A DNA stretch of 64,000 nucleotides from Neofusicoccum parvum (lineage: Eukaryota > Ascomycota > Dothideomycetes > Botryosphaeriales > Botryosphaeriaceae), in assembly GCA_020912385.1 (NCBI GenBank), contig CP087219.1, positions 1,798,001-1,862,000 of the forward strand. Reading direction: 5' to 3'. A program made the position numbers and the translations under genes. Shown in pieces: positions 46,758 through 58,800 of the stretch. The notes below the pieces were generated by a model that was given only the letters and a program-made list of their open reading frames with translations, was not told where the DNA came from and searched no databases. How positions within the stretch are numbered: the stretch's first letter is position 1; each line of letters starts with the position of its first letter.

Positions 46758-47201
46758 ATCTGAGCAAGGAACAGCAGCTTGAAATTCAGAAGAGTAGATA
46801 CGATGAGAGGGTGTTTCAATATCAAGACCACGAGAGAATAGTTAAAAACTTAATTGGGCTGGCCTGCGCATTTGATCTGACTCGGCCCAGCTATGACGTG
46901 TCTCAGCCATCCAGTAACTGAACTACATTAGCTCACATCCCCACATCCCCACATCTATGTACATTGACTCAGCTACGATAACGCGCTTCCCCGCACGTGC
47001 GTTGACTCGGCTCAGAATCAAGATACGGAAGATAGATAATGGTTTCAACAAGTTAAAGTAGATTGTCTAAGCTTCAAATAATTTGCAGTGCTCGGACTAC
47101 AACAATTTGAGACAACGTTTGGACTTCGACGAGCTCGCGGAAGAATTCCCAAGCTTTTTTTTTCTTAAGTACCACAAGCGACTAAAGAAGCGGCCGAGAC
47201 A
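46758..47201. promoter_or_regulatory. Divergent promoter region between D- and L-2-hydroxyacid genes
   Basis: 444 bases between opposed start codons. TGACTCGG/TTGACTCAG-type repeats occur at 46878, 46968 and 47003, like bZIP (AP-1/Gcn4-type, TGACTC) sites, so a shared regulator is possible. The binding factor is inferred, not shown. Confidence 0.45.
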
Positions 47202-48874
47202 ATGGCGAACCGTTCGCAGACCTTTCACCCCAAGATACTTACTATCAAGGACCTCAAAGATGAGGCATCGAAGAAGACGCCACCTACATATAGAGGTACT
47301 ACCTTTGTATTTCCCTTGCTTCCCTTTTTGCTTCCTTGCTTCACTAAGTAGGATCAGTCATCAAACCTAACTACTACCTTTCCCCGCCTAGATTTCTTCA
47401 ATGATGGCGCTATGGATATGATCACGTATGAACCCTTCTTCCTCAACTTACATACCTAATGCTAATCTACTAACACTAGTCTCCACGACAACGAAGCTGC
47501 TTTCAACCGCTACAAGATCCTGCCGCGCGTCCTGGTCGATGTTTCCTCCATCGACACATCCACCACCATCTTCGGCCAACGGGTCGCCTTCCCGCTCGGC
47601 TTCGCGCCGGCCGCCAACCACAAACTAGCACACCCAGACGGCGAGGCCGCCACAGCGCGTGCGGCGGCGCGGACGGGCATCTGCATGGGCCTGAGCGCGT
47701 ACTCGACTACAGGGATGGAGGAAGTCTCCAGGGAAGCGGCTGGGGCGGCGGAAGCGCTCGGGGAATTGAAGCCGCCACCGCTGGCGATCCAGCTGACCAT
47801 GTTCCGGAATCGGGATGTCTCGGCGCAGATGGTAAAGCGAGCGGAGAGTTAGTGCCCCGTCCGTTCAATTGGAAGGGGGAGGAAGAAGATAGAAGCAGAA
47901 GCGTGATCTGGCTACTGATAATTATAATGCGTGTTCAGGTGCTGGGTACAAGGCTGTATTTCTGACCGCCGACTGCCCTGTTCTTGGGCTGAGGCTGAAC
48001 GAGCATCGCAACAAATTCGCACTGCCTGACGGCCTGACATACCCGAACCTGACGGACAAGGTTGATCAGCCATTCAAACTTGCCGACGGTGATCCCGGGA
48101 TGTCTTATGGTCAGTATGAGAGCAAATGGCAAAGAAGGAACTAGTATACCACCGCGGTCATTCCAAGACTGACGCAGCGAGTAACAGACAGCACCGTTAC
48201 CTGGGAGGACGTGATCCCGTGGTTGCGCTCCCAGACGAAGATGGAGATCTGGGTAAAAGGCGGTATGTTCTCCCCTCCTCTTCTCTTCCCACGTCAACTC
48301 AAACCGCCACCTGAACAGTCTACACCGTTGACGATGTCCTTCTCGCGATCCGGCACGGTGTGGACGGCGTGATTGTTTCCAACCATGGCGGCCGGCAGCT
48401 AGACGGCGTACCGGCGACGCTGGATGCTTTGCGTGTATGCGCACCTGCAGCTGTGGGCCGCATCCAGATCGGCATCGATGGTGGCATCCGCCGGGGTACT
48501 GATATCTCCAAAGCGCTGGCTCTGGGCGCCACGCACTGCTTTGTTGGGAGGGTGCCGATTTGGGGGCTTGCGGTAAGTCGTAATTATCTTGGGAGTTTCC
48601 TGACGCGTTGAGGTGGAGGCTGACTGGTTTGTTGTGAATAGCATGACGGACAAGAGGGTGTCGAACTGGCGTTGAAGATTTTGATGGCGGAGTTTCGGAT
48701 CGCGATGGGTCTAGCCGGGTAAGTGCATCTCTTTTTGAACACTGTGCGGTATGTCAAGCCTGCGTTCTTGAGCACTAACTCAAACTCCTCTGATAAAGTT
48801 GCAAAAGTGTCAAGGAAATTTCCCGGAGCCACCTTTCTGTGGTAGATACAAATGGGGTTCTGAGCAAACTGTAG
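47202..48874 (+). CDS. FMN-dependent L-2-hydroxyacid oxidase/dehydrogenase
   Basis: Eight exons (47202-47295, 47392-47425, 47480-47847, 47939-48109, 48188-48262, 48319-48572, 48642-48718, 48799-48874) sum to 1149 bases, 382 residues, normal for glycolate/lactate oxidases. These enzymes oxidise L-2-hydroxy acids to 2-oxo acids with FMN. Motifs: [20 protein letters not shown] and [20 protein letters not shown] (N-terminal FMN region), [70 protein letters not shown] (Lys contacting FMN), [20 protein letters not shown] (active-site His and Arg) and [20 protein letters not shown] (phosphate binding). No heme domain or mitochondrial presequence is seen, so it is not a cytochrome b2. The last exon encodes the C-terminal [12 protein letters not shown] helix. 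It lies opposite the D-2-hydroxyacid dehydrogenase. Confidence 0.93.
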
Positions 48875-49551
48875 GCGAGCGGCGCCTGAGTGCTGCGGCT
48901 CAGCATGCCCAGAGAAGCCCGCACAGAGGGGCAGAAGGAACGGGGAGCTGGAACCAGCCCGCCATCGTTCGTTCAGAAGCACGAGCATTGTACCAGTTGA
49001 CTACTTGGCGAGGCATTCCCGCCTTGTTTTCTGACCTAAGCGTTGGTCTCTGCAGGCATACTTCGAATTTCTCATGTTCAGATCTACTCTCGCTGCGGGG
49101 GTGTAAATTGGCAACATTTCTCTGCAGCATAGATCGAATTCGGGGTCCAATATCCGATGAAGCGGGTTTTGAGACGCGGGCCGCTTTGTGGAGATCCCGC
49201 TTGTGGAACCGTTCCCCGTGAAACCGATAGCTCGCATATTGTGGCGCCGTTTTGTGGTGCGAATCCCATTTTCCAACCGTTTTGTTTTTTCCCGCTTCAA
49301 CGGCACGTTTCGGGGAACTCGGGAGACCGCTCTCGTGGAGATTTGTCCCGCATCGAATGCGGGAAAATAGATTTTCTTTTCGTCTCCCAGATGTCACCAG
49401 TAGCCCCTTCTCCTCGGGTGTTGCATTCCCTTGCACAGCCATCATCAGGGGTCATCCATCACTGCTACAAAGACATGTCCTCTCCTCAAGCTGCGGGCCT
49501 TGCATCGAGATCTCAGCTATGAAATTAAGGAAATAACAACGGCTTTTCGTC
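48875..49551. other. Intergenic
   Basis: 3' flank of the FMN enzyme and upstream region of the rhodopsin-like gene. Short frames on both strands only; nothing recognised. Confidence 0.4.
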
Positions 49552-50848
49552 ATGGCTGCATCTGAAGATCGAAGATGGCTCGTGCTCACCTTTGTATGCA
49601 TGGTTCTCTCAGCCGTCCTCCCGGCATTCGCATTGCATGGCTACATCAAAGTACGCGTAGAGTCACGGATCTCGGGTGATGACTTGGTCGTCTTCCTAGC
49701 TGGAGTTTGGAGCTCTCTTTCTAACCCATGCACACTCGTCGCTAATGCATAATCCAGATCCTTTGGCTAGCATACATTGTTTGCCAGGTGGCCGCTTGCG
49801 CGAATGGCTTTGGGGCGCACATAGCGGATTTATCCAAGGTCCTCTACTATCAAAACTCCCAGATCCCCAACGGTGATGTTACGGAAGCTCTCAGGGTGTG
49901 CTGCTCTATTCCTTATTCAGCCCTCCTGCGGCTACCTTTTCTTTATCCATATCTCCTACACTGACACTCTTGATCTGCAGTTCTGGTATCTGGCAACCCT
50001 CCTCCACGTGCTCTCCTCATGTACCGCCCGCATCGCTATCGGCCTCGCGTCCATCTCGCGCAAAGCCTTTCCCTCCCGCCGCCGCCTCGTCACCACCAAC
50101 CTCTCCATCTCCACCGCCGTCGGCATCCTCTTCTTCTTCCTCCTCCTCTTCCAATGCCGCCCAATCTCAGCCTTCTGGTCGCGCAACCGTGCCGACGTCC
50201 CCGCCTCCTGCTACACCACCTCCCTAACGCAGCCATGGTACGCCTTCCTCACCACCAGCATGGCCGCCGACGCCATCCTCGCCAGCTTCGCCATCGCCTC
50301 GCTCATCAAACGCACCACGCGCTGGTGGGTGCGCGGCGTCACGCTCATCTTCAACCTCATCGCGTTCGGGTACGGCCTCCACTCCCACCAAACCCACCCA
50401 CCCGCTCACACCCCCAGCGCCGTCCTCTCCTCCGCCATGCAGATCGCCCACGTCCCCTCTCTCGCCGACCACGCCGACCTCACCTGTACGTCCCCACCCC
50501 CTTGACCCCCATCTGCGCGGAACTGAGGAAACAGGGTCGGCCGCCCCGTTCGCCATCTTCTCCCTCCTCGGCCCCTCCTTCGCCGTCCTCGGCGCCAACC
50601 TGACCAAGATCGGCCCGCTGGTCCGCGAGCTGGGGCTGGCGGTCGAGGGGGACGACGGGCGGACGGCGCGCGAGATCGTGTTGGCGGAGTGGCGGCGGGC
50701 GAGGCGGGGGTCGGTGCCGCTGGTTGTGCTGAGCGGGAGGGCGGGCGAGGCGGCGGAGGATGCGGCGTTGGAGGCGGTGGTGGAGGAGGGGGTTGCGCGG
50801 TTGGCGAGGGCGGCGGCGGGGGAGGGGGAGGGGGTGGTGGGTTTGTAG
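49552..50848 (+). CDS. Fungal rhodopsin-like (PTH11-related) integral membrane protein
   Basis: Exons 49552-49704, 49758-49895, 49981-50369, 50418-50485 and 50535-50848 sum to 1062 bases, 353 residues. Seven hydrophobic segments are seen, starting VLTFVCMVLSAVLPAFAL, with DDLVVFLAG and ILWLAYIVCQVAACANGFGA, the pattern of the fungal 'rhodopsin domain' family. Later blocks: FWYLATLLHVLSSCTARIAI, VGILFFFLLLFQCRPISAFW (the conserved QCRP), ADAILASFAIASL, AVLSSAMQIAHVPSLADHAD and LTWSAAPFAIFSLLGPSF. The C-terminal 80 residues are an Ala/Glu/Arg-rich cytoplasmic tail. Relatives include PTH11-type sensors of surface cues, but most members have no known ligand. No retinal-binding lysine motif was sought or seen. 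The first donor (GTTTGG) is weak. Confidence 0.85.
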
Positions 50849-50960
50849 GGTCGAGAGGGGAGGGATGGTCGTGGCGTTGATTGCGATGGCGTGTGGGGAT
50901 TTCATTGAATGCTAATTGTAGTGAAATAGCAACGTAAGACGATACCGTCTTCTACAACTT

Positions 50961-51696
50961 TTAGCCAGCTGTTGGTTTGGTGCTTCTGTCCTTCCAGGTG
51001 TACACGAGCCCCGGCCGATTCCAAGCGATAAATGTAAGATAGTAAAGCAGTGAAAATGCTGGGACCATAAATTTCCCAGAAAACATGGGTGCAGTTGACA
51101 TAATCATCCAAAATAGAAGGCCTTTCCAGGCGAAGCGGATGAGGGCGCACCAAAGCTGGAATGAAAAGAAGAGACCGCATGGCACTATAATTATCAAGGT
51201 ATATAGCCAGCTCCGGAGAGAGAGTAGAGCTCTAATTATTATCAGCTTTGAAGCTCCGTGTGCTGGGTTCGAGGTGCTATTAACTTACGCGAATTGTAGG
51301 GAAACAATTCCACAAAAGTAGACATATGTACTGTACTGGTACACAGATTTTGTAAGTTTGCGGATGATCCATCCGATGACCAATGGTACCACAATTGTAA
51401 CGAATGCTAATGGGAAGGAAGTAGCAAAGAAAAGTGACAGGTTCCAGTTCTGCGCTCCCCCATCTGTGACAATACTTTTGGGGGCGGCGGGGGGCAGCAA
51501 AGTGACGTCCCAGCGAGGCTGAAGCACTGCCTGAACGCAAACCAACCATGACGCAACCGGCTCGGTGATTCGAGTGTGGGCCCATGCGCTTATCCTGCGT
51601 CGATGCTGGGAGAGAAAGCGTGAAAAGACGACGAAGTACGCGTTGACGAGTGGAATCTCAGTAAAAGTTCTGCTGATATTCCGAGTATGTACCGCC
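50961..51696 (-). pseudogene. Multi-pass membrane protein lacking a visible 5' end
   Basis: A frame open from about 51696 joins, through a 57-base intron (51232-51288), to a second exon ending at 50961. It reads TEIPLVNAYFVVFSRFL, FATSFPLAFVTIVVPLVIGW, YVYFCGIVSLQFA, then SLRSWLYTLIIIVPCGLFFS, LLFWMIMSTAPMFSGKFMVP and IAWNRPGLVYTWKDRSTKP: at least four membrane segments. No ATG lies in the frame before an upstream TAG, and the sulfatase gene ends only 160 bases further on, so the front is missing or in an exon I could not find. The family is not recognised. Confidence 0.4.
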
Positions 51697-51852
51697 CTGC
51701 AACTCTACTAGACTACCCCACGACGCCGATCTCAAATGCAGCACAGAGTCCCCCCCTGCCTAAAAAAAAAGCACCCAAGCAATCCCATCCACCATAGACG
51801 AACAAAAACGCCACCGAAAATGCAAACCACCCGCCAGCAACGCACTCCCCCA

Positions 51853-54841
51853 TCACGTCTCCCACCAATGCGCCTTCCTAATCCTCCCACCACCCCCCTC
51901 CACCGCGCCCCGATCCGTGCTCCTCGCCGCATAGTGGTACCCCCACCTGCGCCTCTGCTCCCAGAACCACCAGCGGCCCAGGCGCTCGGCCAGCCGCGCC
52001 CACTCGGCCGCGTCGGCGCCGTGGCGCGCGCGCACCTGGCGCAGCAGCGCGTCCACGCTCCAGGCGAGCAGCGGGGCGCGGCGCTCGCCCGGGTCGGCGG
52101 CCGTGTCGGTGAAGCGCAGGCCGTGCGTGCTGCACAGCGGCAGCACCAGCCGGAGCGGCGAGTGCGCGCGCGACACGGCCAGCAGCGAGCCGCCTGGGTT
52201 GATGATGCTGAAGTGCCAGGGGTGGAGGCCCGGGCCGGCGGGCGCGGTGGTGAGGTTCGTCCAGCTGCTTGGGGGGCCGTGGTCGTGGGGGTGGCGGTCG
52301 GCTGGGGATGTGACGGGGACGGACCACTCCTGCTGCCGGATCATGGATTGGCCTTGGTAGTGCGAGAGGAGGCGCTTGGCGACGTCGGTTTCGGCGCCGC
52401 TGAGGGAGTGGGTTTGCATGAGGAGGTCGAGAATGGTCGGGATGATGGAGGTGGGTGTGGTTTGTGCGGATACCTGGATGCGCGGGAGCGAGGGGTGTGC
52501 GAATAGGAGCGGGATGGCGAAGTTACTGACGTGTCCGTTTTCAAAGGTCGAGTGCGAACCGTCAGGCGTGTTGAAGGCGAGGCCGTGATCACCAGTCATA
52601 ACGACGAGCGTCTCATTCAGGGCGTCTACTTCGTCAAGCATGGTGAAGATTTGGTTTATGTATCCATCTTGGTAGCGGATGGTATTGAGGTAGCGGTCCA
52701 ACTCGTCTTCAGGGCGGAAACGCTTCTTTGACAGGTACGTCTCCTGCTCAGTCCAGCTCTGTGGTACGGCAAAAGGATGATGCGTGGAGCTAGTGAGATG
52801 CGAGACGAAGAGGCGGCGCTTTTGCTGCTTGGCTTCGACGAATAGATCCCGCAGGTACGGTAGGGCTTCAGTCTCTGGATAACCGAAATAGTTCGACTTG
52901 GGTTCCTTCGGCGGAAAATGCTTCGAAGCGGGGTTCGAGATTGTTGCTTCCAGTATCTGTGTGCGGAAACCGATCTGCTCATCCAGCGTGTACTGCGAGT
53001 CAAATTGATCTGTGACAGACTGAACCATTGCCGAATCCCAGGGCCATGACAGGAAGTCCTCCTTTCCGATAGTCTCCACCGAGTCCGACTGCGCCGAGTC
53101 GTCTAACTCTGCCTTGTTGAACAGGTCCAAGATTTGTGGCAGACACGGCTGGTAAATCCGACCCTTGACTTCCTCGGTAAAATCGACGGGCAAAGGGTCC
53201 ACTCCGCAAAGGCTGGTCAAAAGGCTCTTCAGCGTAAAAGCGCTACCGGTGATTGCACCCTGCACATTAATTCCACCCATGGTCTCATTAAACTTTGACG
53301 TCCATGCGCCCAGCCCGCTAGCGTTGTACGCTGTCTGGTTGAAATTGGTGGATTCCCCGGTCAGAAACGCGGTAGTCTCCGTGAGGTCACGGATCTTTTT
53401 GTCCAGCTCGACCGAGGCCTCAGGAGAGTTGTAAGACGACAATATCGCGTTGTAGATGCCGCTGTCTTTCTTGAACGGGAACATGTCCTTGCGGGTGCTC
53501 TCAAGGGTAATGAGCAGCACATTCTTGATCGACGGATGATTCTGCTTCAGCACGGCTTCAAGTGGCTCAAGGAGGTCTTCTCCCAGATTGGAAAGCTTCA
53601 GAGGGTCGCAGGTGGGGTCATAATGGCCATGGTGCCTGGGTTTGGGCGGCGGCGGAGGGGGCGGAGGATGGTCATACTCCCAGTCGTCTTCTCCGGACGA
53701 CCGCCGCCAAATCTCGTCACTATCGTCGAACCATTCAGGAGGAGGTGGTGGAGGAGGCGGGCCGTGGGGAGGACCAGGAGGTGGAGGCCCTGGAGGAGGT
53801 CCATAAGGCGGGCCGTGGCCATAGGGTGGTCCGTGATGACGATGACGACATTCCTCAGTCAGCGGCTTCCAGTCCGACGGCAGGGCGTGGCCGGAGATCC
53901 TTGCGTAGTCCTCGAAAGGGAACTCGACACGGTGGTGCGGGTGCGGCAGACAGAAGTCTGGGTTGATGGGGTTGAAGAAGAACGACTCGAAAAGGGTGAT
54001 GGGGAGAGAGCCGGACATGTGGGCGTAGGGAGGGGTCCGTGGGCGGACGATCTGCAGAACCAGGACTGTGACGATTGCGGCAATAACTCCGACGGAAATT
54101 GCAGCGGCCTTTCGCAGGGACGGAATTGCCGTCCGCTCGTCAGATTTACTGGACCCGCGTCATCATGATTGGCCGCGCGAACAAGCATAAAACGCAAAAC
54201 TCACCTCGGGTCCACATCCACGTCGCACGTGCCGTCCAGCTCTTCGTATCCCGTGAGCTGAGACTTGCCTCGAAGACAACGATGCATCTGTCTGAAGGAG
54301 AGGCCGACCGTGTGCAGCACGCCGCCCACAGCGGTGTAGAAGCGCGCGGCGACCAGCCACGCAACGGCGGAAAAAGCGAGGATGAAGGTGGCAAACTTGG
54401 GCAGCTCGGACAAAATCATGCGCAGACCGCCGGGGTCCATGGCGAGGTTGCCGGCGGCCATCCATTGCACCTCGCCGCCGGTTTCGATGTAGAAGGAGAT
54501 CTGCGAGGCAGACGTTGCTGCCGTCAGCAGGCTGGGTGGAAGTCAGCGGCGGCCAGCAGAGGTGAAACAGGCGATCAGGCTACTCACGCAAGAAGGCCGC
54601 CACATATCTTCCATGCGCGGCCGCGGTTCGGGCGGTAGACGACGAGCTTGCCGAAGAGAAGCAGAAGAAGGTCGGGCAGTAGGAAGGTAGGCGTGTACAG
54701 GACGATCAAGAGGATGGGAAGTGAGGCGCGGTGGCTGTACAGGTGGAGGAGCTTGGCGGCGAACGACGAGACGGTGAAGAGCGCGAACTGGTCCTTGGTG
54801 CGCAGCAGCACGCTGAGCGGCCAGATGGCGCCGGGCTCCAT
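51853..54841 (-). CDS. Membrane protein with a sulfatase/alkaline-phosphatase-superfamily domain
   Basis: Exons 54588-54841, 54205-54531 and 51853-54148 sum to 2877 bases, 958 residues. Membrane segments: LPILLIVLYTPTFLLPDLLL, FATFILAFSAVAWLVAARFY and AISVGVIAAIVTVLVLQIV. The outer part begins PPYAHMSGSLPITLFESFFF. After a linker very rich in Pro, Gly and His (about 53640-53840, HGPPYGHGPPYGPPPGPPPP and later runs of eight Pro) comes the catalytic domain: NVLLITLESTRKDMFPFKK holds the metal site and the likely Ser/Thr nucleophile, SLLTSLCGVDPLPVDF follows, and VVMTGDHGLAFNTPDGSHST holds the Asp-His pair. The order matches LtaS-like phospho- or sulfo-transferases, so it may hydrolyse or transfer a phosphate or sulfate group at the cell surface; the substrate is unknown. 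The frame stays open upstream of 54841 to 54907 without a typical start. Confidence 0.82.
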
Positions 54842-55347
54842 GGTGTTGGACGGGTGTGGGTAGCACACGCGAGCGGCTGCTCGTTCGGGGCGCGGGTCGC
54901 GTGCCACAGGCTACAGTATATACTGCCAGCCAAGACCGCAACAAGGATGCCGCCCTGGCACCAGGGGCCGGTCCACGGGGCCCCGTGCGAGCAACAAGGC
55001 ACAGCGCAACGGAGCAGCGCGTGCTTGGCAGGCTTGTGGGATCTCGCCAAGTCCGCTGAGCCACCAGCAGCCCGCCCGCCCCCGATTGGGAAGGGCCTCC
55101 CGGCCAGCCGCCCTTCCCCACGCTGAAACCGACGCACGCTATTTTCGGACCAAGCACGCCAACTCATCCATTGCAATGCTATCCAAACACCCGCCGGAAA
55201 AACCGCCCCGGCGCGCCCCCGTCACAGGCGGATTCGCCCTGTCCTGCCGCCGCCGATCGCGAAGACTTTGCTAAGGCCCCTGCCCAGACTCCTGCCGAGC
55301 CGATCAGCATTCATTTCGCCGCGAAGCCGTAGCGAGCAAGCGCGCAC
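54842..55347. other. Intergenic between sulfatase-like gene and small two-helix ORF
   Basis: Upstream region of the sulfatase-like gene; GC-rich with frames on both strands lacking motifs. Confidence 0.35.
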
Positions 55348-55833
55348 TCACCTCCATATCGTCGACACCGACTCGAACAGCACGACCAGCAGCACCGCGC
55401 CGAGCAGCACCCTGAGCAGCACCGAGTCGGCCAACACCGCCGCGTCGCGCGTCTCCACCATGCCCTCGATGGCGCACGACACCTTGGTTTCCCCGGCCGG
55501 TGCTGGTGCTTCCAACGCCTCCCTGCGCAGCGCGTCGGGGCCGGTCCGGCGGTTCTGGAGGATGTCGTCGTACAGCTGCCACGCGGCGGGCAGGTCGGCG
55601 TGGCCGTCGATCCACTGCAGCCAGCCCTCCAGGCCGTGCGCCAGCCGCCGGCACGTGTCGCCCGGGTTCTCCATCGGCGGCGGCTGCAGCCAGAACGTGT
55701 GCACCTCGCCCGCGGGCTGGTTGGTCGCGCACGCGCAGCCCGTCGAGCGGCGCAGGTGGGTGTCGGACGGGTGCTGCTGGCTGGGGCGTGCCCAGAACAG
55801 CAGGAGGAGCATCGCCAGGGCGGTAACGTACAT
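55348..55833 (-). CDS. Small protein with N- and C-terminal membrane segments (161 aa)
   Basis: MYVTALAMLLLLFWARPSQQ gives a signal peptide or anchor; the middle has six cysteines (GCACATNQ, DTCRRLAHGLEGWLQWIDGH, VSCAIEG), and the end is SVLLRVLLGAVLLVVLFESV, a membrane helix, then STIWR. Not recognised. The last codons are followed by TGGAGGTGAGTG, a good splice donor (AG|GTGAGT), so this may be the first exon of a longer gene, perhaps the sulfatase-like gene downstream on the same strand, which has similar membrane helices. The intron would be about 440 bases and I could not find a join that keeps the frame. It is therefore listed alone. Confidence 0.45.
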   Translation of the reverse strand: MYVTALAMLLLLFWARPSQQHPSDTHLRRSTGCACATNQPAGEVHTFWLQPPPMENPGDTCRRLAHGLEGWLQWIDGHADLPAAWQLYDDILQNRRTGPDALRREALEAPAPAGETKVSCAIEGMVETRDAAVLADSVLLRVLLGAVLLVVLFESVSTIWR

Positions 55834-58800
55834 GGTGGGTGCGGAGATGGGGTGGAAAAATTCAGGCTGAAGGGCGTGGCGATGGAGGTGGTGGTCGGTG
55901 AGATGCCTCGACGGACGCAGGGCGTGAGAGGTTAATCTAGCTCCCGAGCGTGCCGACAGGCGCGACTAATGGGTCGCGATGGGAGTGGTGGCTGCTGTGC
56001 GGTGGGAGGCAGTGGGAGTCTGGCCAGGGTCCGGCCGGGAGGAGCTAGTCAGTCCCTGGGGCTGGCTGGCGCTGCGGTGGGAGTGCCGGGGCCAGGCGGT
56101 GCTAAGCATTGCGTGCCGGTGCTAAGGGTCCTGAAGGGGCACCGTCTACGCGAGTGCGCGAGGCACGGTGAGAGGGCAAGCGCGGGCCTAGCCCGTTGGC
56201 GGCACAGCTTCGACGGGCGGGGGGCTGAGCCCCGAGGGCTAAGGCGCCAGCAAAAGCTTAGCAATTTGGGAACACGAACCGGGGGGCAGAATGGGCGAGG
56301 GGCCCGACCAAAAACAGCGCAGATCGCCGGGGGCAGAAAGCTTAGCAATGCTTAAACACGAGCCAAAACACCTAGCGTGGTGTTGGCCGGGCTGCGGGCT
56401 CCCATCGGCTGCAGGCTGCGCTGACGATCGCCGCCAGCCCCCGTTCGTCTTCCCCGCCCTCGCGTCATCCTGCCAGCCAAGCCGCTCCCATCGAGGCCAC
56501 CGTGTCAAGTGCGCAGTGCCGCCCGCCTGCCAACGCTGGCCTCCCCCTTCAGCCTGAAGCGCGCGGTGGGCAGGAAGGCCGGGCGAGCAGCACGGCCAGT
56601 CGGCGTCGGTTGCGCGCACGGCGCCATGTCCGCATCCGCTCAGCCACGCCGAACACGAGATCTGGTGGGAATCTTAGTTATAAAGGTTGGAGAAGCTTCT
56701 CCGCGCCGGAAGTCTAATCTGGTTGCGGCAATTCGCAGGGCCAAGCTGCCGTGGAACATTCCGCACGGAGACCCGGTAGATGGGAGAGGGCGACAAGTGA
56801 CACAGGAGCGAGGCCGCTAGCCAGTCGCCGACGCCGTCGCATGCGCGCTTTTAATCCAACGTGCCCGCCCGAGCCAGAAAGGACACCGCGGCCCCGAGAA
56901 CGATCCACCCGTCTGACGTCGCCGCCGAAAGCTTCGAAAGTCAAAGTGAAGTCCGCACGGGCCGCGGCAAGAGTTGCTGCGGTGTCCTGATGCGAAACAT
57001 TCCGCGCCCCATGAAACCAACACGCCCATGAAACCAGTCTGATGTCGTGAGGCAGACTCCAGCTGCAAGGTAGCACATTAATTTGCCGGGTCTCGCAATT
57101 GATCAGCGTCGACTGACATTCTGCATGTCACACGAACGCAGGCAGCAGCGTCGAGCCATGATCCAAGTAAAGCGCGCAACACCAACGTGCTCCTGCCCCC
57201 ACCGCCATGGCTGGCTACCGTGCCACGCAAAACGACCAACCGAAACCCCCGGCGCATCTAGGATCCATGCCAACCGCCCATCACGCCGCTGGCCCCATTC
57301 AGCTGCCGTGCCGTTTTCACATCCGCATCAGCCTGCCTGTCATCACCACAGCCCTGCCACCATTCAGCGTGCAAGAAGGCGGCGTGGTAGCGTCAGATTC
57401 GAGTACACACCGTCGCCCACGCCGCTCCCACTTTCTTGCTCATGTAATACGAGAAGAGCGACACGTATGTGCGGTTGCTAGTGATGTGCCGCATGGGGGA
57501 TGGTGGCGTCCGTTCCGGCGGGCAAGGCATACTCAGGTCGCCTAGCCAATCCCGCCCGAACAATATGGGCTGATGCTCTGGCACTCGACTATGTCCAGCT
57601 CGAGAGATTACCCCTTTGATGCACAGCCACCGTCGGGTGCTCCTATTCGGCGACGCCTTCTTCGCGCCGTTTAGTAGACATCGGGTTAGCGCTCTCTGTG
57701 GGTCTAACCACTGCTGGAGCCTTTCCAGCGGTGTTGCAATAATAATACGGAAAACAGCAGGTCGACGCATCCGAATGAAGGCCGCTACGTGCACCACCGT
57801 CGGCATGGCTGAGCCCACCATCCCACCGGCGCAGGCGCACATCGTGCTCCACTCCACCAAGGCCACCCATGAAGCCAGGGCACGGGGTACCTGGGCCACT
57901 CGCGAATCAGTAGGCTTCATGTGCGATATCACCATCCCATCCCTTTAGCGTCCGCATTAGCCCAGCTGCTGAAGGCCGACTCCCGACACACCCTGCACCT
58001 CATCATCAGCGGCGTCCCAGCCGAACCTTCTGGGACTGTATTCCTCTCTCTTCGCCCTCCTCACCCCAGCAGCCCACCTCGCGCTCACTCTCCCCTCCAC
58101 GCCGCGCGTCCTTTCTGCCGCCACCACGCGCGAACCCCACCCAAACAAGTCGGCCGGTGGCCGGACAGCCGCTCTTTCCCTTCCGAACCCCATCTCCCGC
58201 TCCCTCCCATCGCCCTCCACCCTCACCTCCGCCCTCACCCACGGCCCCAACCCTCCAGCCAGTCCCACCCGCCGCTCCACCCTCACCCTCCTGCCCCCCA
58301 GCCCACCAAACACGCCCGCCAAAAAAAAAAAAATAAAACGCCGAGGAGCCAGCAACCCAACCACACCAACCAGCCACAAAACCCCACCACCCCGGCGCAA
58401 TCAACCCGCACATCGCGAAACCCAGCCATGGCCGGGCCCGTGGTTCGCGGAAGCTTGGCCCTCGCGCCCGCCGCCCGGCCCGGCCGTGCTCTTCCCCCCT
58501 TCTGACCTCGTTCGCTGTTCCTTCTGCGTGCTGACTGGGCGGCGTGGCAGGGAGTACGGTGGGTGGGTGGCGTGCTGCCTGAGCTCGGTTTGTGGGCGGG
58601 CGGGTGCGGGCGGGCGGCGGTGGTGTGGGGGAGATTGGGGTGGAGATACGGGGCGAGAGGGGAGAGGGGTTGGGACGGAGGTGGGTGGGGTGGAGGGATG
58701 TGGTGCAGGTTGGGATGAGGGGGAGTGTTTGATGGGAGGGTGGGTGCGGTGCTGGGAAGAGGGACCGGTTTGGGCGGGGAGATAGGTGGGAAGGTGCAGC

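Noticed and set aside
57207..57545. 112-codon ORF starting MAGYRATQND
   Set aside because: No domain, odd composition, and frames of similar length occur on the other strand; likely chance in GC-rich DNA.
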